A stretch of DNA of 49,304 bases from Candidatus Yanofskybacteria bacterium RIFCSPHIGHO2_01_FULL_41_26 (GTDB taxonomy: Bacteria > Patescibacteria > Paceibacteria > 2-02-FULL-40-12 > GWA2-44-9), in NCBI GenBank assembly GCA_001794055.1, contig MGJB01000018.1, positions 1 to 49,304 on the forward strand, written 5' to 3'. Under the pieces are notes generated by a model. The model made no database searches, was not told the DNA's origin, and saw nothing but the letters and a program-made list of their open reading frames with translations. Positions 41,634 to 49,252 of this stretch are shown piece by piece. Position numbers and translations under genes: made by a program. Every line of letters begins with the position of its first letter. The first letter of the stretch is position 1.

Positions 41634-41706
41634 CGCTCCAATATAGATTGGCAACGGAAGACACCTTACAGCTAATACCAGTCGCCAAGATTAATTTTTC
41701 TATCGA

Positions 41707-41727
41707 GCCCACAAATTTGTGGGCCTT
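41707..41727 (+). terminator. palindromic terminator
   Basis: GCCCACAAATTTGTGGGC is a perfect 18-nt palindrome followed by CTTTAATTTCTTT. Confidence 0.55.
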
Positions 41728-41782
41728 TAATTTCTTTAAAGGCGCAGCCTCAACATTTTTTGTCTTTTGTAAATTAATAAAT

Positions 41783-41890
41783 GAGCGACACCTAATCTCA
41801 AAGAAGAACGTTCGGAGGCTACCCCGGGCCGAGAGAGAGCAAAAAATCAGAATATTTTTATGCGGTCTGATTTGGGATGAGGTAGAGCGA
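41783..41890. repeat. 108-bp inverted-terminus repeat upstream of gpmI
   Basis: Same as 39725-39832 with two base differences, in the same orientation, again with GAGCGA at both ends. Confidence 0.85.
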
Positions 41891-41912
41891 CTTTCGTGGT
41901 TCGATAAATTTT

Positions 41913-41921
41913 TGGTATAAT
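41913..41921 (+). promoter_or_regulatory. extended -10 promoter of gpmI, leaderless message
   Basis: TGGTATAAT ends 6 bases before the gpmI ATG, so transcription should start at or next to the A of the start codon. The -35 region is weak, which an extended -10 tolerates. Confidence 0.55.
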
Positions 41922-41927
41922 AATTTC

Positions 41928-43469
41928 ATGCGGCCAGTGGTTCTCACAATTTTGGACGGATGGGGATATTCAAAACAAACGCATGGCAATGCTGTTTTAA
42001 ATGCGAAAACACCCAATATTGATTTTATTCAGCAGAACTTTCCTTCTCTGCTTCTTCAGGCCTCCGGAAAAGCCGCTGGCATGACTTGGGGAGAACCGGG
42101 AAACAGCGAAGTCGGTCATCTTACAATCGGAGCCGGAAGGATTATTTTTCAATATTTATCCAGAATAAATAAAACTATTGATGACGATAGTTTTTTCTCA
42201 AATGAAATTCTGAATAAGGCAATCAGCCATACTCATGAAAATAATTCAATTCTTCATTTGGTCGGTCTTCTGACATCCGGTTCTGTTCATGCATATCTTG
42301 CCCACCTCTTTGCTCTTATAGACCTGGCCAAGCGAAACAATGTAACAAATCTTAAAATTCATCTTTTTACTGACGGGAAGGATTCCGGTTTGAAAGAAGC
42401 TCCTATACTTGTCAAAAAAGTTGAAGATTATTTATCCCAGACAGGTATCGGACATATTTCGACGATTATGGGCCGGGATTTTGCCATGGATAGAAGCAAA
42501 AACTGGGATTTGACTCAAATGGCATATCAACTTTTGACAACCGGTATTGGAGAAAAAACTACGGATATTTATAAAAAGCTTGATGAGTATTATTCACTAG
42601 ATTATAACGATTCAAAAATTCCTCCCACAGTAGTCAATGCCACCGGAATTATTCAAGAAAATGACGCGCTGATATTTTTTAATTTCAGAGAAGACAGCAT
42701 GAGACAGCTTGTTGAATCTTTTATAAATCAAGGATTTGATATCTTCCAGACCAAAAAATTAAACAATCTTTATGTGGCCTCCCTGACCCAGTATTTTGAG
42801 AATCCAAATCTTCACGTCGCCTTCCCTGTTTCCGAGCTAAAAAACGGGCTTGCCGAAATGTTAAGCAAAAACAATAAAAAACAATTCCACATAGCTGAAA
42901 CGGAAAAATACGCTCATGTAACTTACTTCTTCAATTGTCTGAAAAGTCTGCCTTTCGATGGCGAGACAGATTTTATTGTTGAATCCGCAAAAAATTCCCT
43001 TGAAAATCCCGAAATGAAAGCTGGAGATATGGTAGAAAGAGTTTTGTCAGAGCTGGATCGATATGATTTTTGTGTAATCAATTTTGCAAATGCGGATACC
43101 TTGTCCCATTTTGGAAATCTCGAGGTTGCCGTACAGGGAATTCAAGCAATAGATAAGGCTGTGGGTAGAATACAATCAGCAATATTGGAAAAGGGCGGAC
43201 TAATGCTCGTAACAGCCGATCATGGCAACGCGGAATCGCTTACCTATCAATCATCCGGAGAAAAAGAAACTAAACACAACAACAATCCGGTACCGTTTTA
43301 TTTAATAGGTAAAGAATTCGAACGCCGCAGATCAGATGACGAGATCGAGTCGGCAATGAAACAACCTACCGGTTTGTTGGCTGATATCGCGCCTACAATC
43401 CTAGAGCTCATGGGCATAGAAAAACCGACCGAAATGACAGGGGAAAGTCTCTTGGACATTCTTCATTAA
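41928..43469 (+). CDS. gpmI: 2,3-bisphosphoglycerate-independent phosphoglycerate mutase
   Basis: Interconverts 3- and 2-phosphoglycerate using two Mn ions. 513 residues with RPVVLTILDGWGYS (Asp10), the phosphoserine site TWGEPGNSEVGH (Ser60), TDGKDS, GRDFAMDRSKNWD, NFREDSMRQL, NFANADTLSHFGN and TADHGNAE, the full set of metal and substrate motifs of the alkaline-phosphatase superfamily enzyme. No Shine-Dalgarno, matching the leaderless promoter. Confidence 0.97.
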   Translation: MRPVVLTILDGWGYSKQTHGNAVLNAKTPNIDFIQQNFPSLLLQASGKAAGMTWGEPGNSEVGHLTIGAGRIIFQYLSRINKTIDDDSFFSNEILNKAISHTHENNSILHLVGLLTSGSVHAYLAHLFALIDLAKRNNVTNLKIHLFTDGKDSGLKEAPILVKKVEDYLSQTGIGHISTIMGRDFAMDRSKNWDLTQMAYQLLTTGIGEKTTDIYKKLDEYYSLDYNDSKIPPTVVNATGIIQENDALIFFNFREDSMRQLVESFINQGFDIFQTKKLNNLYVASLTQYFENPNLHVAFPVSELKNGLAEMLSKNNKKQFHIAETEKYAHVTYFFNCLKSLPFDGETDFIVESAKNSLENPEMKAGDMVERVLSELDRYDFCVINFANADTLSHFGNLEVAVQGIQAIDKAVGRIQSAILEKGGLMLVTADHGNAESLTYQSSGEKETKHNNNPVPFYLIGKEFERRRSDDEIESAMKQPTGLLADIAPTILELMGIEKPTEMTGESLLDILH

Positions 43470-43486
43470 TATGATAATTATTAATC

Positions 43487-44803
43487 ATGGATAAAAAAGA
43501 AGCGCCAGCGTCAGGTTTTAATCCAGAAAAAACAAAAAAGCAACCGGAAGAAAGTGTGGTTGATTTAGACTCGGAAACTTTGAAATTTTTAGAATCCCAC
43601 TCAAATCTTTACTTCTTTTTCCCGGAGAAAGAACTTCAGGAAATAAGAAAGTTTGTTAAGACACTGCCTTCCGACCTTCAATCTTCGGCAAGAAGAGCAC
43701 TGATTGAAAACTTTAAAAAGAAATTAGAAGAGAGCAAAAAAAAATCAGCCCAAGTTCAAGCTGAAATAGAAACTTTTATAAGAAACGGTCCCACCAGATC
43801 TATTGCAGAAATAAAAGAAGAATTGAACAGAATTATAACCTCGACTGGTTTAAGTGCTTATTATGCGGATTTTATGATAGCCGTAGATAAATTTTTGGAC
43901 GCACGAACCATTGTTTTTGGAGTAGTCAATAAATATTGGTCCAATTTTAAAGAGAAGTGGCAAGAAAATCTGTTTCGTGATTTATTCGGTTTTATTCCCA
44001 GAGGCAGAATTTTTGTTGAAGTTCTGCCGGCCAGCATTTATATAAAAATTTATGACTTAGAAGATTTCGTTTCCGTCTATTTATCTTTTCCTAACACCAC
44101 CGAGATTTCGGCTAGAAACTCTGGCGGGGCAAAACTTGCTACACCGCCCAAAAACCTACCTGAACTGAAAGATAAAGTGATAATAGAAAATAGCGCCTTA
44201 ACCCCTCCCGCTTTGTCGGGGCAAATAAAAACACACGAAGAAGAACATACTGTTTTTGATTATTATGATCCGGCACTAAGTTTGGGTCGAGTACCAAACA
44301 TGGTAAGACAGACCGACTCTCTGGTCAACAAAACACGCGGTGAGATTGATTACGTTAAATTTATAAACATTCTCGATCGTTGGGCGCTTACTTGGGTTTT
44401 GAATTGGGAATCTCTAGCCAAAGATGAGGCCTTAGCTTATTTGAAGGATGGCCGAAACCCTTACACTATTTTAGATCTACTGAAGGACGACAAAGGTTTG
44501 TATAATTATTTTCAAGGACATGTAGAAGAATTTCGAAACAGAATTTTGAGATTTGTCCGTATAAATCAAATCGGTATAAAAGATAGGGTTTTATCGACAA
44601 CCGATATATCAAACCTGGCCCACGAAACTCTTTTGAAGGGCTGGGTTAGTAAATATAAAAAAGATTTGAACACAGCGCTTCTAGCTGTAGCAAGACTTTT
44701 TAGAAGATACCAAAATTCACCCGAGGACAAGTTAAAAATAATCCGACTCTTAAGCCAAGAACCTCTTAACAAATGGCCCAGACTAGAAAAAATATTAGGC
44801 TAA
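43487..44803 (+). CDS. hypothetical protein with HEEEH metallopeptidase-like motif
   Basis: 438 residues, probably cytoplasmic (no signal). Helical N-terminal half with charged coiled-coil (ALIENFKKKLEESKKKSAQVQAEIETF), then KTHEEEHTVFDYYDP at about residue 250, a zinc-protease type HExxH, and about 90 residues further KDEALAYLKDG, which could supply the third zinc ligand (Glu) as in gluzincins. No family name is assigned; the motif suggests but does not prove peptidase activity. It follows gpmI by 17 bases on the same strand. Confidence 0.55.
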   Translation: MDKKEAPASGFNPEKTKKQPEESVVDLDSETLKFLESHSNLYFFFPEKELQEIRKFVKTLPSDLQSSARRALIENFKKKLEESKKKSAQVQAEIETFIRNGPTRSIAEIKEELNRIITSTGLSAYYADFMIAVDKFLDARTIVFGVVNKYWSNFKEKWQENLFRDLFGFIPRGRIFVEVLPASIYIKIYDLEDFVSVYLSFPNTTEISARNSGGAKLATPPKNLPELKDKVIIENSALTPPALSGQIKTHEEEHTVFDYYDPALSLGRVPNMVRQTDSLVNKTRGEIDYVKFINILDRWALTWVLNWESLAKDEALAYLKDGRNPYTILDLLKDDKGLYNYFQGHVEEFRNRILRFVRINQIGIKDRVLSTTDISNLAHETLLKGWVSKYKKDLNTALLAVARLFRRYQNSPEDKLKIIRLLSQEPLNKWPRLEKILG

Positions 44804-44879
44804 AATTCCCCGGGTTTTGTCTTATAGAGCCAACTTGTTGATCTGAGTATATACCCCTTCGACAAGCTTGGAAACAAAA

Positions 44880-45203
44880 TCATGTTTGTCGATCATTTTT
44901 GCTCTTAAAAAGTGACCGATAACCCGATTTGTTGTTTTCCCGAACAAAACCTCTACTTTTCAAAGCTTTTAGTGTCTCCTCAAGTTCATCAATCCTCTCA
45001 GTAATTTTTTCTGAAACTAAGGCTATTGTCTCCTCAGAATTTATCATTTTACTGTGTAATAAAATTTGCAGGGCGGCGTCTGCTTTTTTAAGATCATCTA
45101 GATCTTCTGTAAATTCTCTGAAAAATTGGTCAGTTTCAATATCTATTACATCTCCGCTGTCTTTTTCTTTAGGATAAAATGCTTTTTCTCTTTCCATGGC
45201 CAT
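44880..45203 (-). CDS. hypothetical acidic helical protein, 107 residues
   Basis: No family recognised. The sequence is helical and charged (FTEDLDDLKKADAALQILLHS, SEKITERIDELEETLKAL), likely a small coiled-coil protein. It begins 12 bases after mnmA on the same strand, so probably co-transcribed. Confidence 0.5.
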   Translation of the reverse strand: MAMEREKAFYPKEKDSGDVIDIETDQFFREFTEDLDDLKKADAALQILLHSKMINSEETIALVSEKITERIDELEETLKALKSRGFVRENNKSGYRSLFKSKNDRQT

Positions 45204-45215
45204 AATGTCAGATTA

Positions 45216-46364
45216 TCACAAAACTATTCCTCCGCCAAGAAGTTCTCCTTTTTTGTAAAATACTGCCGATTGGCCCGAGGTTATGGCTCTTTCGGAGTTT
45301 TCTAATTCTAATTCGCTGTTTTTATTTAGAACGGCTTGTTTTAATCCGGCTCGATAACGTAAGCGGACATCCAGTTGTTTCGGAAGCTTTGGTTCTTCGC
45401 TAACCCAGCTTATGTCTGAAACTTTGAATTTGTTTGAATAGAGGTCCTTATCGTCGCCGACGTAGATAATATTTTTTTTGATATTTTTGGAAACCACATA
45501 GTATGGTCCTTCGCCGATTCCAATATTCAACCCGTGTCTTTGGCCGATTGTATAATAGTAAACTCCATCATGAGTCCCCAAGATTCTTCCGTCTAAATGA
45601 ATAATGTCTCCCTTTTTTATTTTAATCTTAGTTTGCAAAAAATCCTTCATATCCAGAGGCCCAATAAAACAAACACCCTGACTGTCTTTTTTGTCATGAT
45701 TCGGTAATCCAAATTTTTTAGCCAGTTTTCTGATTTCTGGTTTAAGGTAATCCCCTATCGGAAATAAGCATTTCGCCAGCTGTTTCTGTTTCAAAGTCCA
45801 CAAAAAATACGATTGGTCTTTCGCGCTGTCGCGCGCGGTGAGTAGTGAATAGCGAATAGTGAGTAGTCGTTTTCTACTTACCACGTTCCACTTTCTACTT
45901 TCTCGTTTTCTTACATAATGTCCCGTGGCAATAAAATCTGCCCCTTCTTTCATTGCCTTATCAAAAAACAGGCCAAATTTGATTTCTTTGTTGCACATCA
46001 CATCAGGATTTGGAGTTCTTCCGGCTTTATATTCTCTTATCATATAATCAGTCACGGATCTTTTATATTGTTTTGAGAAGTCCCATGTTTTAAAAGGTAT
46101 GTCCAATACTGATGCCACCCTCATCGCTTCCTCCCTATCCTCTTTCCACATACACTTATCCACAGAATTGGCCATACCGACTTGCGAAGTCGGTAATGAG
46201 AAATTTGTGGATAAGTCAGGACTCCAGGGTTTCATGAATACTCCGACTACATTAAACCCCCGCCTTGCCTCGCCGAAGCCCCGCGAAGGCGGGTTCTTCA
46301 ACAAAGCAGCGGCAACAGATGAATCCACTCCCCCCGACATTGCAACGTAGACTTTTTTCGCCAT
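45216..46364 (-). CDS. mnmA: tRNA-specific 2-thiouridylase MnmA with three inserted segments
   Basis: Installs sulfur on U34 of tRNA-Lys, -Glu and -Gln. The PP-loop AMSGGVDSSVAA, the catalytic Cys in DVMCNKEIKFG and the second Cys in SQGVCFIGPLDM, plus TIGQRHGLNIG, are all present. Start taken at MAKKVYVAMSGG (46364, 382 residues). Compared with other MnmA proteins three pieces are extra: PPSRGFGEARRG (46259-46293), NFSLPTSQVGMANSVDK (46155-46215) and a stretch SRKRLLTIRYSLLTA (about 45832-45912). Each is encoded by palindromic or simple-sequence DNA and each keeps the frame. Confidence 0.92.
   Translation of the reverse strand: MAKKVYVAMSGGVDSSVAAALLKNPPSRGFGEARRGFNVVGVFMKPWSPDLSTNFSLPTSQVGMANSVDKCMWKEDREEAMRVASVLDIPFKTWDFSKQYKRSVTDYMIREYKAGRTPNPDVMCNKEIKFGLFFDKAMKEGADFIATGHYVRKRESRKWNVVSRKRLLTIRYSLLTARDSAKDQSYFLWTLKQKQLAKCLFPIGDYLKPEIRKLAKKFGLPNHDKKDSQGVCFIGPLDMKDFLQTKIKIKKGDIIHLDGRILGTHDGVYYYTIGQRHGLNIGIGEGPYYVVSKNIKKNIIYVGDDKDLYSNKFKVSDISWVSEEPKLPKQLDVRLRYRAGLKQAVLNKNSELELENSERAITSGQSAVFYKKGELLGGGIVL
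45832..45912. repeat. simple-sequence insertion in mnmA
   Basis: GAGTAGTGAATAGCGAATAG-type and CTTTCTACTTTCTC-type units, related to the GAAAGTA tandem at 15823. Confidence 0.6.
46155..46215. repeat. palindromic element with DnaA-box ends, copy 2
   Basis: CTTATCCACA (46155-46164) and TGTGGATAAG (46206-46215) are perfect 10-bp inverted ends, each containing the DnaA-box consensus; inner stem ACCGACTT/AAGTCGGT at 46176-46194 is identical to copy 1. Confidence 0.85.
46259..46293. repeat. 35-bp hairpin insertion in mnmA
   Basis: CCCGCCTT (46259-46266) pairs with AAGGCGGG (46286-46293); the interior is GC-rich. Confidence 0.65.
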
Positions 46365-46441
46365 TTGACTTTTCATTATCCAAATATTTTAATATATTTT
46401 TAAAAATTTAAAAAGCCCCCAATTAATGAGAGCAGAACGAA

Positions 46442-46516
46442 CTACTTTATACCTGTGGAACCGAATCCTCCTGTGCCTCTAGCAGAATTTGATAATTCTT
46501 CATAAAACTGCCTGGC
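46442..46516 (-). pseudogene. C-terminal remnant of a dUTPase
   Basis: A 24-codon open stretch ending in TAG encodes YEELSNSARGTGGFGSTGIK. The RGxGGFGSTG block is motif V of trimeric dUTPases, the flexible C-terminal arm that closes over the nucleotide. No start codon or other dUTPase motif is found in this frame; an in-frame TAA stands at 46517. It overlaps the last 17 bases of the kinase gene in another frame. Either a deletion remnant or the tail of a former fusion with the kinase. Confidence 0.55.
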
Positions 46517-47237
46517 TTAAAACTTCTTTTTTTGTGGCAACTTTGTTCTCCATCGCAGAAAGAATGGCGTTGGCGAAATGTTCAACCATATGCTGTTTAT
46601 CCATCCCCGAAGTATCGACAATTCTCAACTGCGGGAATTTAGGGGACAGATCTTTGTAGGCCTGTTGGAATCTTTCGACAAGAACTTTGATGGTTTGAGG
46701 ATTGGTAAAATTTCCCAGACGGTCTGTCAGCGAGACCTCCTTAGTTCTCCTCATCGCCTCATCAGGATTACAAACTACAAAATACGCGGCATCCAACTTG
46801 TCCACCCAGAATCTGGATAAAAAGAAATTCTGATAGAGTTTAACCTCATCTGGTGTCAGCTGACCTTTAGTCTCCCAATACATCATCCAGCAGTATCCAT
46901 CAAACAAACACCTATCAAAGAGCACCAGGTCATACATGTGACCATTGCTCAAGTCCATAAGTTGAGTGCGAGCATAGTCGGCCGTTCTGATATTGTATTC
47001 CGGCGTCGTTCTAGGAATGTGCTGAATGACCTCGGCGCCTTCTTGAGGACGCAGAACCCTGAACTTCAATGTCTTGAAGAATTTGTAGAGCTCATCAATG
47101 GTCGTAGTCTTTCCGGAATCGGGAGAACCGGTGAATTCCACGAAAAACGGCCGGGGCAAGTATGATTCGCCGTATCTATGGTCAATGTTTAAATACTTTA
47201 GAACTCTTTCGGCTCTTCTCTCAAAAAGATTCTCCAT
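46500..47237 (-). CDS. P-loop nucleotide kinase (thymidylate/deoxynucleoside kinase-like)
   Basis: About 245 residues from ATG 47237 (MENLFERRAERVLKYL), which has GAGG at good spacing; the longer frame to 47300 crosses the divergent gene. FVEFTGSPDSGKTTTIDELYKFF is the Walker A motif, LVLFDRCLFDGYCW a DR-type substrate motif, and RRTKEVSLTDRLGNF an Arg-rich lid. The arrangement is that of thymidylate kinase or deoxynucleoside kinases; which nucleotide it uses is open. A dUTPase remnant at its 3' end agrees with a former pyrimidine-deoxynucleotide setting. Confidence 0.65.
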   Translation of the reverse strand: MENLFERRAERVLKYLNIDHRYGESYLPRPFFVEFTGSPDSGKTTTIDELYKFFKTLKFRVLRPQEGAEVIQHIPRTTPEYNIRTADYARTQLMDLSNGHMYDLVLFDRCLFDGYCWMMYWETKGQLTPDEVKLYQNFFLSRFWVDKLDAAYFVVCNPDEAMRRTKEVSLTDRLGNFTNPQTIKVLVERFQQAYKDLSPKFPQLRIVDTSGMDKQHMVEHFANAILSAMENKVATKKEVLSQAVL

Positions 47238-47276
47238 GGCAACCTCGTTGTCAAAAATCAAAACTTTGTTTAGTAT

Positions 47277-47855
47277 ATGTTGATAGAAATGAAAGCACAA
47301 GGGGATAAAAAAATAATAGGATTTGACATGGACGGAGTGGTTTTAGATCACACAGAAAATAAACTTCTATTGGCCAAAAAATTTAATTTGAAAATCAAAA
47401 AAGAAGAAACCCCGTCTGACCTGATAAGACACTTGATGCCCCTCTCTGTTTATCGTAAATTCCAAATTGACCTGAACGACAATCCTAAATTTAGATGTTT
47501 ATGCGCCGTGATGCCGGGAACCAAGCAGATATTGAGAAGGATAATAAAATCAGAAGTACCCTACTTTTTAGTGTCCCGCCGTAAAAAAGAAAGGGCAGCT
47601 ATTAAAATTTTAAAGTATCACGGATTGTGGCCTAAGTATTTTAATAAAAATAATGCCTATTTTGTTATAACCCCGGAAGATAAAAACAAAAAAGCGGTGG
47701 AGTTGGGTATTACGCATTATTTTGACGATCAGCAAACTATTTTGGATAAGCTTGTAAATGTAAAGAACAAGTTTTTGTTTGACCATCTCGGAGTATTTAA
47801 AAATTCGCCTTATCGGCGAATTAAATCTTGGAAAGAAATCGCAAGATTGATTTAA
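47277..47855 (+). CDS. HAD-superfamily hydrolase
   Basis: 192 residues. IIGFDMDGVVLDHTENK is motif I (DxDG with the nucleophile Asp), YFLVSRRKKERA motif II (Ser), and ITHYFDDQQTILDKL motif IV (DD). No large cap domain, the size of 5'-nucleotidase- or phosphatase-like members. Divergent from the nucleotide kinase with only 39 bases between the starts; a link to nucleotide metabolism is possible but not shown. A second ATG at 47289 could be the start. Confidence 0.75.
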   Translation: MLIEMKAQGDKKIIGFDMDGVVLDHTENKLLLAKKFNLKIKKEETPSDLIRHLMPLSVYRKFQIDLNDNPKFRCLCAVMPGTKQILRRIIKSEVPYFLVSRRKKERAAIKILKYHGLWPKYFNKNNAYFVITPEDKNKKAVELGITHYFDDQQTILDKLVNVKNKFLFDHLGVFKNSPYRRIKSWKEIARLI

Positions 47856-49183
47856 TTAAAAAGATTTAGTTCTCGAATTGCTCTGAATTTTTGAACAAAT
47901 GGCAGTGTTTCTTTAACTCCTTTAACTCTCAAATTCAGTCCTCCCGTAGCGGTATTGTATTTGTTCGGTCCACCGTTATAAATCATGGCCCTTACCTCGT
48001 CCAACTGATCCTGGGATAAACTGGCAAATACTTTTTTGGCCCTTGAACCGCTTCTGTTAACTTTATCGATTACATAAACCATATGATCGTCAAACACAAG
48101 AATCTGGGCCTTAATAGCATTGACCATATCCACTCTGCCAATGTCAACATCTTTAATTAAATTTGCACCGATATATGCCTGAAGTACACCGGTTTTCTTT
48201 TTTGGACTGGAATAGGTTGAAGGCATAATCTGAGCCGGACCGGAGGCGCCAGTTTTTGAAACAGTGTAGCGGAAAGCTTTTTCCTTATTTGCTCCATAGC
48301 GGACGAGAACCCTTTCTGCTTGATATTTGGCGTCATCGGAAGATGCTAATGTTAACTTGGGATCGGATTGTTCATTAATAAGAATATTTTTAACAAAGGT
48401 CGGACTGATAGTATCGACGATTAATCTGCCGGGGAAAGCTCGCGACATAATGCCTGCTTGAGCCAATCCATCAAATGCTTGTTGGACGCTTGTATTTATA
48501 AAATCTTTTCCGGAAGCAATCACCATCAAGTTTTGAATATGTTTAGAGTGAGGCACATAAACAATGTCGGAATATTTTGCCCCCGTTCTTTCTTCTGGAT
48601 AAACCAAATCGTCATTAGACATCAGGTATTTGTTAGCCGCAACGGCATATCGGTCACCGACGGTTCCGTCTCGAGTGATTGAAATATCGGAATTAAAACT
48701 GTTCCACCAATTACTGACGGCCAAAAATTCTTCACCAACATTTGACGACTGAAGTCTCGGGAGTTTATCCGGATTATTCAAATATTTTTTCCTTAATTCG
48801 TTGGCTTTATTTATCTCAGTAACATTGAGCCAGTATCTTTTTTCAAATACCTCACCAGTCTCTGTGTCCAAAACAGCTAAAGCAATTTCTTTCCTGACCA
48901 ACTCCATCACGGGTTGGCCTTTATTTTTTATGATTTTGCCTCTGTTGTCTTTTTTGGAAACTTCTTCAAATCTCAACGGCAGAGAATTTTCAAGAAGCTT
49001 TTTGCCTTCTTCAATTTTTTCCAATAGTCTCCATTCCTGGATACTGGAAACGACCAGCCCATTAATAATTATGGTTTTATTCGAGATAATATTTTCAGCG
49101 TTTAAATTTTGAGAGAAGACGGCGATGCCAAAAATAGCCAATAAGAAAAATAGAAGATTAAGTTTTAGGTTCATGTTCATCAC
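47852..49183 (-). CDS. secreted lytic-transglycosylase-like protein
   Basis: 443 residues with a signal peptide (about 5-29, LLFFLLAIFGIAVFSQNLNA). The central part is unassigned. At about residues 310-330 SKTGASGPAQIMPSTYSSP matches the SLT/lysozyme-like fold block GAxGxxQxMPsT that lines the glycan cleft, followed by VDMVNAIKAQILVFDDHM and EVRAMIYNGGPNKYNTATGG, also typical of that fold. The catalytic Glu should lie just before this block; RVLVRYGANKEKAFRY holds the only nearby candidates. Probably cuts or remodels peptidoglycan at the surface. Three possible ATGs lie within the first ten bases. Confidence 0.7.
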   Translation of the reverse strand: MMNMNLKLNLLFFLLAIFGIAVFSQNLNAENIISNKTIIINGLVVSSIQEWRLLEKIEEGKKLLENSLPLRFEEVSKKDNRGKIIKNKGQPVMELVRKEIALAVLDTETGEVFEKRYWLNVTEINKANELRKKYLNNPDKLPRLQSSNVGEEFLAVSNWWNSFNSDISITRDGTVGDRYAVAANKYLMSNDDLVYPEERTGAKYSDIVYVPHSKHIQNLMVIASGKDFINTSVQQAFDGLAQAGIMSRAFPGRLIVDTISPTFVKNILINEQSDPKLTLASSDDAKYQAERVLVRYGANKEKAFRYTVSKTGASGPAQIMPSTYSSPKKKTGVLQAYIGANLIKDVDIGRVDMVNAIKAQILVFDDHMVYVIDKVNRSGSRAKKVFASLSQDQLDEVRAMIYNGGPNKYNTATGGLNLRVKGVKETLPFVQKFRAIRELNLFN

Positions 49184-49252
49184 TTTTCCATTCTACCTTA
49201 GAATTGTTAAATTACATACAGTTAAAATAACATACCGGTGAGAATCTTCAAT

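Larger units (their letters stand above)
41370..41927. other. 558-bp intergenic region filled with repeats
   Basis: No supported gene. In order: a CGTCG/CGACG hairpin within flanking GTAGT/ACTAC (about 41387-41458), a diverged inverted-repeat element (41533-41633), a perfect palindrome terminator (41707-41724), a stretch like the one at 520-560 (AGCGCAGCCTCA, about 41742-41756), the 108-bp repeat (41783-41890) and the gpmI promoter. Confidence 0.6.

Noticed and set aside
39725..41890. CRISPR array
   Set aside because: The repeats are about 2 kb apart with genes between them, have inverted termini and no regular spacers, and no cas genes exist in the window.
41648..41920. 90-residue ORF upstream of gpmI
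   Set aside because: Its C-terminal part is a translation of the 108-bp repeat, the N-terminal part crosses a terminator, and it has no ribosome site.
44846..44866. Copy of the CCTGAGCTTGTCGAAGG repeat near 44857
   Set aside because: Only about 14 bases (CCCTTCGACAAGCTT) match, in non-coding DNA; too short to list as a repeat with confidence.
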